Source of the DNA: CBDFLS01 sp965249185
GTDB taxonomy: Bacteria > Chloroflexota > Dehalococcoidia > Lucifugimonadales > Australimonadaceae
Reading direction: 5' to 3'
NCBI GenBank assembly: GCA_965249185.1
Contig: CBDFLS010000001.1
Span: forward strand, 1-64,000
DNA: 64,000 bases
The position numbers and the translations under genes are program-made. Below are positions 50,916-58,887 of this stretch, piece by piece (the stretch's first letter is position 1; every line of letters begins with the position of its first letter). The notes beneath the pieces were generated by a model. It did no database searches. It was given only the letters and a program-made list of their open reading frames with translations, and was not told where the DNA came from.

Positions 50916-51313
50916 AAAAGAGACTTCTCTTACCAGTACTGGCCCTGTTACTGCTGGCCGCTTGCGGCGGCGGGGACCAGCGCGTGATCGACATACTGCC
51001 GAGGGCCACGGCGACGACCGAGCCGACCCCTACGCCCTCCGTAGCGCCGCTACCGGACAGATTCGTTGACCTGTCCAGCCCGGACCAGCTGTGGGTGATC
51101 GAGGTGTCGAGCGATGGGGGAGGAACAGAACCCGCGGTCTACTACGCTCAGGGCCCCGTGGTTACAACGAGCTTCGGTGGCTTTCAGGAGCTCAGGTGGC
51201 TGGCCTTCGATGGAGGAGCGGCCACCCGCCTGCTGCTGACCCCCACGAGCCAGGTCCACGTCACCATCACCGAAGGGCGTCTAGCGCAGCCAGCGCTCGC
51301 TCCCGCTCCGTAG
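50912..51313 (+). CDS. lipoprotein
   Basis: This is a 133-residue protein; ATG 50912 overlaps the previous stop. The signal sequence KKRLLLPVLALLLLAAC ends in a lipobox. A Thr/Pro spacer (TATTEPTPTPSVAPLP) leads to a small beta domain (PDQLWVIEVSSDGGGTEPAV). It is the last gene of the rightward operon and overlaps the convergent zinc protein gene by 47 bp. It may be a surface or superinfection-type factor; function unknown. Confidence 0.72.
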   Translation: MKKRLLLPVLALLLLAACGGGDQRVIDILPRATATTEPTPTPSVAPLPDRFVDLSSPDQLWVIEVSSDGGGTEPAVYYAQGPVVTTSFGGFQELRWLAFDGGAATRLLLTPTSQVHVTITEGRLAQPALAPAP

Positions 51314-51674
51314 CGGCGGCAGGCCAGCCCAATTCGTCCACGGAAGCAAGTCCTTTTGTCCCGCTGCGTGGGAACGCGATACGGAGCAGCCATCGCATCG
51401 TGACGCCCAACTCCGCCAGCCCCAACTCCCATGTTGGACACGGCACAGCGAACTTGCACATCCGACAGAAATAAAAGGCGACGGCGAACCCCGGCTTTCG
51501 CTTGTCATAAAACGATAGAGGCGATTGAATATAGCCAGCCAGGACCCGCCGACGGTGGAGGTTGCATGCGGGGCACTCATATCGAGTGGGCGACGGGCCG
51601 AGATGATAATGGGAATCGGCAAGGTAGGCCCACAAACCATAGATGCGCTGTGGATCGTTCGCCACTGCCCGCAT
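51267..51674 (-). CDS. Cys-rich putative zinc-binding protein
   Basis: This is a 135-residue protein. YECPACNLHRRRV (CxxC) and FYFCRMCKFAVPC (CxxC plus C) make a likely zinc site spaced by about 35 residues. The C-terminal part is helical. ATG 51674 follows TGAGGATC and sits 6 bp after the preceding small gene. It may be an element accessory protein. Unknown family. Confidence 0.6.
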   Translation of the reverse strand: MRAVANDPQRIYGLWAYLADSHYHLGPSPTRYECPACNLHRRRVLAGYIQSPLSFYDKRKPGFAVAFYFCRMCKFAVPCPTWELGLAELGVTMRWLLRIAFPRSGTKGLASVDELGWPAAATERERALAALDALR

Positions 51675-51679
51675 GATCC

Positions 51680-51856
51680 TCAGCGCTGTCCGCCGCTGAG
51701 CGCGATAGGACTTCTTCGCCGCCGTCTCATGTTGGACGTGAGCCTCGTACCCTTCTTCTCTTCTCTAGCCGCCGCCATATTCGCCATCGCCCGATCATCA
51801 CCATCCTCTGTTTCAGCCGGTGTTGTCTCTTTTCTCATTCCCTCTACCTCTTCCAT
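51680..51856 (-). CDS. 58-residue charged protein
   Basis: ATG 51856 and TGA at 51680-51682 bound a highly charged product (REEKKGTRLTSNMRRRRRSP near the end). It is directly upstream of the zinc-binding protein gene with 6 bp between, which supports coexpression. MRKETT at residue 7 is an alternative start. Confidence 0.5.
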   Translation of the reverse strand: MEEVEGMRKETTPAETEDGDDRAMANMAAAREEKKGTRLTSNMRRRRRSPIALSGGQR

Positions 51857-51873
51857 CGCCGAGCCTAGACTTC

Positions 51874-52134
51874 GGGCGAATTATATACCCCGGGGGCGGC
51901 GCTCCAAGCCCTATAAGCTGGGATGGAACATACTTCTACGTAGTGGACTACCCCGACACTAAGGTGTACGTCTACGACTCCGATGGGAACTACCAGTCAG
52001 ACCGCGACTTCGACCTCCATGCTGACAACAATAACCCCTATGGCATAGCCTGGGATGGAGCATACTTCTACGTGGCGGACGGTGACGACACTAAGGTGTA
52101 CGTCTACGACGCCGATGGGACGCACGTGGGGTAG
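51874..52134 (+). pseudogene. beta-propeller (NHL/Kelch-like) gene fragment
   Basis: The frame reads two copies of a repeat: SWDGTYFYVVDYPDTKVYVY, DSDGNYQSD, then AWDGAYFYVADGDDTKVYVY, DADG. This is typical of propeller blades. There is no signal or start of the usual type and the frame stops after two blades, so it is a remnant of a larger repeat protein. Confidence 0.6.
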
Positions 52135-52227
52135 GACACCCCTATCTCTGATCGGCCAGTCGAGAAGGCGGCTGAAGTCTTAAGAGGTAATACTCGACGT
52201 CCGGACACGCTTCAACTCCAATTATCC

Positions 52228-52513
52228 GTGGACCGGTTTTCGGGGAGCAGGTCACATCATGCACAACCTGCCGTGGCTGCGGGGGCGGGGGTACCCGCTG
52301 CTGATTCTGCCGACCATCGAGATGCTGGAGGGCCTAGGCAAGCCCTACCCGGTCGAGAACGTCATGGGGGCGCGGCACGGGTCTGCCACGCTGCGGAAGC
52401 GTGGGCTTGAGTCGCACGGACTCAAGACTGGCTGGCTGTGCGGGGCGATGTTCGGGCTGCCGTTCTACCGGCACCGGCTCTTTGCCAGCAAATTGACTTC
52501 CGAAGCACGGTAA
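52228..52513 (+). pseudogene. C5-cytosine DNA methyltransferase fragment
   Basis: The peptide LLILPTIEMLEGLGKPYPVE followed by NVMGARHGSATL carries the ENV motif of C5 methyltransferases. LCGAMFGLPFYRHRLFAS is the later RHR-type motif. The catalytic PC motif and target-recognition domain are missing, so this is a broken phage-type methyltransferase. Confidence 0.65.
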
Positions 52514-52546
52514 TTCCTGCAGTTCCCCTTCCTAATCCTTGCGGCA

Positions 52547-53233
52547 CTAACATACTTCGCTTCCAAAGCCTATGACAACGTCCTCTTTTTCGAGGTTCAG
52601 CCGACCCATCTTGTTAATGATATCGATGGTCTCACCACTTATGTTCGTAATCCATATTTTTGGAGAACCACAAAGGAACAACTCTCCACCATCAACAAAT
52701 ACGAGCTCTTGATGGTAAATGTCATGAATACCCTCGGCGAAATCGATGGCTATTTTCCTGAATTGCGCCTTCCTCTCTATGAACTCCTCGCTGTGGATAT
52801 AGATATCGCCTATTCGTTCGCTCCGCCAGTCTGTATCAAGAAAGACATCCACGTGTAGCTCCTGGCGCTCCACATCTATCCACAATGCAGCAAAAATGTC
52901 GGCGACACCGTCTCTGGGGGTCAATACAGGCGAAATTCTGACGGCCGGCTCTGTCAGTAAGACTGAGCTCAGCTCGATTGCACCTGACGTTGCGCCAAAC
53001 ATGAAAGGTATATCATTCCCTTCGAAGGTGAGTATGATCTGATTTCCTCGGTCTAGCTTTGCGGAGCCACCGCTCGCCTTCTCCACGTCTATCCGAACGG
53101 CGCCCCCACCTTCCCTTTGGGCATATGGTGGCAACTGACCCTGATCTTGGGATGAGGTACAGGCCGTCAGCGCCACGATCGCAAGCATTGCACTCGCTAG
53201 TAATCTTACAAAGCACGTGGGCAAGTCGCTCAT
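52547..53233 (-). CDS. lipoprotein of unknown function
   Basis: This is a 228-residue protein; ATG 53233. The signal sequence MSDLPTCFVRLLASAMLAIV leads to lipobox VALTAC. The mature part is a mixed alpha/beta domain (RIDVEKASGGSAKLDRGNQI) with a single late Cys pair region (FLCGSPKIWIT, and the terminal EVC). Composition is lower-GC than the viral operons. It appears to be intact chromosomal or cargo DNA. Confidence 0.7.
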   Translation of the reverse strand: MSDLPTCFVRLLASAMLAIVALTACTSSQDQGQLPPYAQREGGGAVRIDVEKASGGSAKLDRGNQIILTFEGNDIPFMFGATSGAIELSSVLLTEPAVRISPVLTPRDGVADIFAALWIDVERQELHVDVFLDTDWRSERIGDIYIHSEEFIERKAQFRKIAIDFAEGIHDIYHQELVFVDGGELFLCGSPKIWITNISGETIDIINKMGRLNLEKEDVVIGFGSEVC

Positions 53234-53552
53234 GCTCTGTCACTTCCGACGATAAACTTGGTTGGACTTGGTTTCCTTGCTCAGTCGGGCACCGAGCAAG
53301 TTCCCGACACTACGGAAGGCTCAATGTTAGGAGGGTCAGCCGGCCAGTTCCCTAAGACTACACGACTGGAACCAGTGACAGGAGTTTGCGTGCTGCAGCT
53401 ACTGCCAATACCCACCGTGCTAATTCCTAGGACACGGCGCAGCCCAATACCCTGGAATTGAGTACCTAACTGCACTAAGCTTCACTCTGCGTGCTAGGCC
53501 GCCTACTATCATCAAGGCGTTCTAAGGGCGCATTCCTCGGCAATTGCGTGGA
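53234..53552. other. intergenic region
   Basis: No supported gene is seen. The sequence to its right carries the end of a small minus-strand operon. Confidence 0.45.
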
Positions 53553-53828
53553 TCACACTGGTTCCCTCCTGGGCGGAAACGGAAGCTCGGCGTGGAGCGC
53601 ACGGCAGTCGTCCTCTGCCTGCGCGCGCGCCCTGCCCTTGGCCCCTATCGCCGGGCACAGCGAACACGGGGGGCCACCGAGATAGAACCAGGCGGGCTCG
53701 CCAGACCGGGGCGCCCGAGCGTGGAGGGGGACGTAATAATGCACCCACAGCCACCAAGCAACGCGCAGGACACTGAGCACCGTGAGCCCGAGCCCAGCGG
53801 AAGCGACTCGGTAGGCAATGATGTTCAT
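53553..53828 (-). CDS. small membrane protein
   Basis: This is a 91-residue protein; ATG 53828 directly abuts the stop of the upstream gene. One membrane segment (VASAGLGLTVLSVLRVAWWL) is followed by a basic tail with GGPPCSLCPAIG. It is probably cotranslated with the truncated gene upstream. Unknown family. Confidence 0.5.
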   Translation of the reverse strand: MNIIAYRVASAGLGLTVLSVLRVAWWLWVHYYVPLHARAPRSGEPAWFYLGGPPCSLCPAIGAKGRARAQAEDDCRALHAELPFPPRREPV

Positions 53829-53960
53829 CTAGCGCCGCTCCATTTCATTCTGTATTCGATCAACTGTTTCTTCCAGGAGCCTAGCCCCTGTCGTACAAAG
53901 GTTAAACGGATGAGCTTCGCACTGTTGGCAAACGTCTAGGTGGTCGTGGAACTCATTTAT
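53829..53960 (-). pseudogene. small Cys protein gene cut by IS copy D
   Basis: The C-terminal part reads INEFHDHLDVCQQCEAHPFN followed by LCTTGARLLEETV, a phage-style CxxC...C small protein. The frame runs into IS copy D, which supplies MGNSG as a chance start. The original 5' end is missing. Confidence 0.6.
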
Positions 53961-55725
53961 GCCGGAATTACCCATATCAAGCTGCCTGGGTCCAAGCAAC
54001 GCACCATCCTCGACGAGAGCCATCGTAGTATCAGTCACGGATGCCGTCAACCATCCAATCAAGCGCACAAAACCATCTCTCGGCGTGGTGCGTTAGCGGC
54101 CCCAGGCAGCGGAGGTGGCTTTCACCACGTTTGCACTCCCTTCAAACTCCTCCGGGCGCGCACCTCGCCCTTGGTTGCCTCTCTTCACCTCTGATGACCT
54201 CAAGGATAATCGCTACCCTGGTGCTGGATGGAGCCCGGCGATACGCTCCAACACTTGCCGGAATACCTCCCGGGACACTGCCACCTCAGCAAGCTGAAAC
54301 ACCAACCTCCTGGCATGCCGCACCAGACGTCCACCCATCTTGATGAGCTTGGTCTGCACGCTTCGCAGTGACCAGTGTTTCACTGACTCTGGCAAAGTCA
54401 GCCTTCTCATGAAGTTGCCCAGGTTGTAGGCCAGCACAAACAGCCACAGCCTCACCTGGTTAGCAACGAACCTGTGACACGAGAGCCGCGTCCAGTTCAG
54501 GGCGTATTTACCTTCCTTGATCCACTGCTCGGCCGTGCCCCGCCCGTTGTAGAAGTGGGTTACGCCTGCCGGCGGTAGGTTGAGGTTGGTGACGACGAAC
54601 CCGACCCTCGGGAATAGCTCACCCTGGCGCCACTCCACCTTGGCGACCACACGCCGGGGAATGTCCCAGCTCTGGGCCTGGTAAACGAAGTCGTGATACC
54701 GGACTACGGGCTTCCCTTCGACAGGCTCAGGGCAGGCTTTAGGCGGCCTGCCCACGGGCCGCTTCAGCAGGTGCCGGATGTTTCCTTGTAATACCTCGTT
54801 GGCCGGAAGCCGCATAGCGTAGCCAGTGTCCCTTGACTCCAGGTACTCGTACACCTCGGGCTTGGCAAAGGCAGCATCGGCCCGGAACAGCAGCCGGACT
54901 CCTTTCTCCTGGTATCGCTTCACGACGGGCTCCAGAACCTCCCGCCACCGCTCAGCGCTGTGGACGTTGCCCGGGCGAAGCATTGCACCTTCGCAATCTC
55001 CGAAATGGTTGAACAGGAAGAGCGGGTGATAACATACGGACTCGAAGTGGCCGTTGTAGGCGACTCCCTCTTGCTGCCCATGCACCGGGCTTTCAGAGCT
55101 GTCCATGTCTAGGATAACTCGCTGGTGAGATGTCTGGGCCATGGCCCTGTCCACCCACTCAACATTCAGGCGCGCAAGCCCATCCAGGTTTTCCTCTTCG
55201 GTTAACACCTCAGTCTCAAATCGGCTCATAGTATTGGTGCTGGCTGCCTGCTTATCAGTACCTTGCCACCCGACGATGACACGCATAGCCGGGTCTTGGG
55301 CAAGCCGTTCAGCGTCGTTGGTGTCCTCGTAGCCAGCGAGACGGCTATACACCGATTGTCTGAGCAAGGGCAACAGCGGGTGTTGCACATTGCGGCCGGT
55401 GCGGCTTTCATGGATATAATCGTTGGCTGTCTCTGTGAGCCCCAGAGCGGCATCAAGCTCGCGGCATGCCAGGAGTCCGGCGTCCGAGGTGATGGTAGCG
55501 CCACGAAAATCCAGGCGGACTCTGCGGTCGAATTGGAGCTTCAAAGGGGTGTCGGAGCTTTCACCCATTGGGTGCCTCCAGCGAGATTGCGGTATCCAGA
55601 ACTAGACCCGCTAGCTCGGCCAGTCTAGCACCCACACTGCCCATAATGCCCAGGTAGGCGGCTCAAATAGGCAGCACTCTTACCGGATTACGACGCACCC
55701 ACGCGGCTGATCTGGGAAATGTGGG
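53961..55725 (-). mobile_element. 1765-bp IS1380-family element, copy D
   Basis: Length and ends are the same as in copies A-C. Flanks are TTAT (53957-53960) and TTCA (55726-55729), which do not match, so this copy has probably recombined with another or lost its duplication. Confidence 0.9.
54213..55568 (-). CDS. IS1380-family transposase, copy D
   Basis: This is a 451-residue intact transposase. The in-frame palindrome is at 54715-54731. It has Gly at the NLPPA-G position like copy A, but Tyr-Glu-Tyr like copies B and C. It is therefore a mosaic of the variants, consistent with gene conversion between copies. Confidence 0.93.
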   Translation of the reverse strand: MGESSDTPLKLQFDRRVRLDFRGATITSDAGLLACRELDAALGLTETANDYIHESRTGRNVQHPLLPLLRQSVYSRLAGYEDTNDAERLAQDPAMRVIVGWQGTDKQAASTNTMSRFETEVLTEEENLDGLARLNVEWVDRAMAQTSHQRVILDMDSSESPVHGQQEGVAYNGHFESVCYHPLFLFNHFGDCEGAMLRPGNVHSAERWREVLEPVVKRYQEKGVRLLFRADAAFAKPEVYEYLESRDTGYAMRLPANEVLQGNIRHLLKRPVGRPPKACPEPVEGKPVVRYHDFVYQAQSWDIPRRVVAKVEWRQGELFPRVGFVVTNLNLPPAGVTHFYNGRGTAEQWIKEGKYALNWTRLSCHRFVANQVRLWLFVLAYNLGNFMRRLTLPESVKHWSLRSVQTKLIKMGGRLVRHARRLVFQLAEVAVSREVFRQVLERIAGLHPAPG

Positions 55726-55857
55726 TTCAGTGGACGGCGAGCTTGGAGCAACATGGAGAGGAGGGGGTGGTCGGCACAGGGCGCTGGCCACAAGACCACA
55801 GGGGCAGCTATCGCTTGAAAACGGTGGCTGCCCCTGCATACGTATCGATATGTGAGG

Positions 55858-55873
55858 CCCTTTTTTGTTGCCC
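55858..55873. repeat. 16-bp direct repeat CCCTTTTTTGTTGCCC, right copy
   Basis: Identical to 9498-9513. It is preceded by a hairpin (CAGGGGCAGC...GCTGCCCCTG, about 55798-55838) and an AT-rich ATCGATATG stretch, the same arrangement as the left copy. Confidence 0.6.
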
Positions 55874-55984
55874 AAGACAGCCTCAAAGGAGGTGATCAGT
55901 GATCAAAAGGGACCGGCAGCGCCCCGCTCGACCTCCCTGGGGCCAGGCACAACCAATAGAACACCTCTCTAGCTTGCTACCGTC

Positions 55985-56318
55985 TGCTCTATACGGCCGA
56001 GCTCCAATCGCCCGAGGGAGTAACAAGGCCAAAGCCGACCCCTTGCGGATCCCCTCGAAGGCTATACGTCCAACGGTGGCTATGTCCGTTGGAGCCAGGT
56101 GCACCACGCCTCCTAGAGAAGTCACCCTTCAACGCTGGTATCCACCTCCTCCACATGGAAGTAGACGTTCCAATGGGAAGGGATGTTCATCGCGCGTATT
56201 TCCTCCGACATGGCCATAGTCCCCGCTAAGGGCACTCCATCACGCATGTACGCTGTGTATTCGTTGCCGTCCGGCATGGTGGCTGTTTCGGACTCGACTC
56301 CCAGGAGACAGGTATAGA
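55985..56318 (-). pseudogene. VOC (glyoxalase-like) gene fragment with frameshift
   Basis: Minus-strand peptides TCLLGVESETATMPDGNEYT, YMRDGVPLAGTMAM and IPSHWNVYFHVEEVDTSVEG are typical of VOC metalloenzymes. The next segment (GGVVHLAPTDIATVGRIAFE) is in another frame, after a TGA. The N-terminal half is missing. It is decayed. Confidence 0.65.
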
Positions 56319-56483
56319 GATACTAAGGAAGCCACCAACTTTAGCCAAGTCAGCCCTCGCATTATGCCTTTGGCTGCAGGCTCAGTGGTTTGACCACGTT
56401 GCCGCCTAGACGCCCATGCCAAGACAAACTGTGGGCCACGCACTGCGAAACAACTTTACAAGCGATTGCCCTGTGACCCACCT
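56319..56483. other. intergenic region
   Basis: There is no gene. It presumably holds the promoter of the metalloprotease gene. Confidence 0.4.
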
Positions 56484-57056
56484 GTGACCCGTGTTAACAT
56501 GTTGGTCATACTGGGTGGCCTAATCTTTCAAACGTCTCCCATCTACGCTACCGATAACACCCGCGATATACACTGGCACTCGGAAAGCCCCGACTTCAAA
56601 CTACTGACCGACGAATTGCCGGATTCCTGGGAAGATGCAATAGAGGATGCGGCAGATGAGTGGAGCGATGAAACGAATATCAGCATCAGCGAGGATTCAT
56701 CTTCAGGAAACGAAATCTCTGAAGACTCAATTCCTGTTGCTTGGCAGGCTAGTTGCCCACCTGCGACTACGCTGGCTTGCATAGGCCTTACTTATGGTTC
56801 CATCTCACGCCACATCTCAGAGGCCACGATTGTATTCAACGAGGACAAGTCCATGGGAACAAGCGGCATTTGGTGTTTCCTTGGAATTGGCACTGACGTT
56901 GAGACGGTGGCCCTTCACGAGTTTGGCCATTTCATGGGCCTAACCCACGCGGACGATAGCGATGCTGCAATGTATGAGACATACAACGGTTGCCAGCGCA
57001 CGCCCGACGAGCACGACATCGACAGTATGAACGAACAGTATGACAACCATCCGTAG
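56484..57056 (+). CDS. secreted matrixin-like zinc metalloprotease
   Basis: A GTG 56484 start gives 190 residues; ATG 56499 is an alternative and no strong ribosome-binding site is present. A short signal (NMLVILGGLIFQTSPIYA) is followed by an acidic mature protein. The zinc site HEFGHFMGLTH gives H145, E146, H149 and H155, and the Met-turn is AAMY (M163). It is about as long as the protease at 13342 and shares the motif order but not close identity. It is followed by a lipoprotein gene, as that locus is followed by a membrane-protein gene. Confidence 0.82.
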   Translation: MTRVNMLVILGGLIFQTSPIYATDNTRDIHWHSESPDFKLLTDELPDSWEDAIEDAADEWSDETNISISEDSSSGNEISEDSIPVAWQASCPPATTLACIGLTYGSISRHISEATIVFNEDKSMGTSGIWCFLGIGTDVETVALHEFGHFMGLTHADDSDAAMYETYNGCQRTPDEHDIDSMNEQYDNHP

Positions 57057-57103
57057 CCTCAGACGAGTTCAACAGCCAATCCTGGGTGGTTAGGAGGAGC
57101 GCC

Positions 57104-57751
57104 TTGAAAACGATGTTAATGATGATAACCCTGTTCACGCTTGGTATCTCACTGCTTGCGTGCGGTGCAGATGAAACTAGCAGTCCAGGCCATGCTGCTG
57201 GAGGCTTCTCGGATTCGAACGATCCACATGGCTCCGGTGAGATTCGATCTGTTGTGTCTGGCTCACAGATTCATCTAACTCTCGACGAACTTGCATCTGT
57301 TTCTAGTCTGATCGTGAGGGGCACTCCAGATGGAAGAACAACACTTGAAAAGAGGCCGGCAACGACTTCAGACTATCCAGCCTCCCGAGTCGAATCGGAT
57401 AATGACCTCGTTCAATTTGTAGACAGAATCACATTTAGAGTGGACGAATACTACAAGGGAGACGGCCTGCTGGTGATACCGATCATGCTCAGCGCGCCTT
57501 CTGAGTTGCCGTCGGCCGACGCGATTCGTTTGGAAGACGGCGCATCCTACGTCCTGTTTCTCTTCCAGCCAGACTCGGCAGAAGGCCGGTCCTATTGGGA
57601 CGGCGGATACCTTGTCCAGGGACTTGGGCAGGGAGTTTGGACGGTCAACGGCAACTCGGCTGTTCGAGGCGACGGGACTGGAGAAATCGTGGAGCTTTCC
57701 AGATTCAATGCATTGATCCCGGCCCCTGACCGAGGGCCGAGCGGTACTTAG
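57104..57751 (+). CDS. lipoprotein, protease partner
   Basis: I chose TTG 57104 because TAGGAGGAGCGCC lies directly upstream, giving 215 residues; a GTG at 57086 is also in frame. The signal ends in lipobox GISLLAC. The ectodomain has LTLDELASVSSLIVRGTPDG, ITFRVDEYYKGDGLLVIPIM and EDGASYVLFLFQPDSAEG, the same order of features as the protein at 12603 (LVNRSDAIVIGRIDS, DNLVIKLKG, GDEFVFFLSRNP). It is 47 bp downstream of the protease gene. It is probably a surface partner of the protease. Confidence 0.75.
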   Translation: MKTMLMMITLFTLGISLLACGADETSSPGHAAGGFSDSNDPHGSGEIRSVVSGSQIHLTLDELASVSSLIVRGTPDGRTTLEKRPATTSDYPASRVESDNDLVQFVDRITFRVDEYYKGDGLLVIPIMLSAPSELPSADAIRLEDGASYVLFLFQPDSAEGRSYWDGGYLVQGLGQGVWTVNGNSAVRGDGTGEIVELSRFNALIPAPDRGPSGT

Positions 57752-58407
57752 AACTCACTTCTCGCCCTAAATGTTCGGGTGCCAAACCTGAATCCTTTGG
57801 ATGCCCCTTCTTGCCTTCCTGTTCCTCCTGTTCCCGATTGTCTTGTACGTTACCTTCGCTGGCGGTTCCGTGAACATTCCGATGGACTTTGGCGGTCTTA
57901 GCTTTAATTATCGTGGACGCCGTCAGGCCACGTGTGGTCAACAGCGATCCCTCTGGTTGCCTCTGAGTTCGCGGATGATATGCTTGGACTTGGAGTTCCG
58001 CGGCTACCACCATATCACGGATATCGACTATCCATTCCTCCCGGTTGTTGTAGGATGCTACAGGCGAGGGTCGAGCGTGCCTGGGTCCTCAGCGCATCCA
58101 TCCAGTTAACATATAAACTCACTGAAAGACAGTAGACGGTGAAACAAGGTCACCAGATCCGCAATCTCTCGTGGCCTTGTTTCTTGCCTCCAGTTCATGA
58201 ATTGACATCGGGAAACTCGTCGACGTTACGTCCTTGCTGCAGTGCCGCTCATTTGCTCACACCATGACCTCGACCGGCCAAGTGTATCTGATCTACCAGA
58301 GTGATGTTGAGCGAAATTCATAGCTTCACGGCCAGTCGAAAAGTTCGCAATTGAGCCTGTCCCAGAAGTGGAAATTGCGGATAGGGGGAGCAGATAGAAG
58401 TCAGAGG
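57752..58407. other. region without an intact gene
   Basis: It contains weak frames and the repeated motif TAGCTTCACGGCCAGTCGAA AGTTCGCAATT (58320-58352). The left end of the IS3-like element begins at 58408. Confidence 0.45.
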
Positions 58408-58504
58408 TGTGTATCGTCAGCACATATGGGACAGCTGATGGGGAATTGAGAAGCGACAATTAAGGCGATTGTCCTGGCTCAGGTAGGAGAGTAGATTCAC
58501 GGAA

Positions 58505-58882
58505 GTGAAAGGAGCCAGGATGCAGGAAGTCAGTCGAAGCTACGATCAAGCCGACGAGAACGCGAGGCAGGTGGTCCGACGGACCAGAAACGTTACACGT
58601 CGCAAGTACACACCTGAGGAGAAGGTACGGATCGTCATAGAGGGGATCCGCGGGGAGATATCAGTCAGCGCCTTGTGCAGGCGAGAGGGAATCAACCCCG
58701 GGGTCTATTACAAGTGGCTCAAGGACTACATGGAGGCGGGCAAGTCGAGGCTGAAGGGTGACACGCTACGGGAGGCGAACAAGGCGGAGGTCGATGCCTT
58801 GAAGCGCGAGAACGAGCGGCTCAAGGAACTTGTTGCTCAGCTGTCGGTGGAGAACCTGGTCCTGAAAAAAAGCCTCGGTTAG
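58505..58882 (+). CDS. IS3-like OrfA (helix-turn-helix)
   Basis: This is a 125-residue protein. RRKYTPEEKVRIVIEGIRGE and LCRREGINPGVYYKWLKDYM form the helix-turn-helix. The C-terminal LKRENERLKELVAQLSVENL is a leucine zipper. It ends at a run of seven A (58865-58871) just before the stop. It is intact, unlike the fragment at 19541. Confidence 0.9.
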   Translation: MKGARMQEVSRSYDQADENARQVVRRTRNVTRRKYTPEEKVRIVIEGIRGEISVSALCRREGINPGVYYKWLKDYMEAGKSRLKGDTLREANKAEVDALKRENERLKELVAQLSVENLVLKKSLG

Positions 58883-58887
58883 AGCCC

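Noticed and set aside
9498..55873. Treating the 16-mer as the attL/attR of the 34.4 kb integrase
   Set aside because: That integrase abuts a tRNA core of different sequence. The 16-mer is not found next to it, so the two cannot be the same site.
55885..55898. AAAGGAGGTGATCA as the end of a 16S rRNA gene
   Set aside because: Only the complement of the 3' tail is present; no flanking rRNA sequence is seen.
55885..56219. Gene starting at GTG 55899 with a perfect 12-nt Shine-Dalgarno sequence
   Set aside because: The encoded peptide is Pro/Arg-rich and shadowy, while the opposite strand reads a recognisable VOC-family fragment.
57801..58109. 102-residue plus-strand frame starting with a hydrophobic stretch
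   Set aside because: The first 20 residues look like a signal, but the remainder is low quality and no ribosome-binding site is present.
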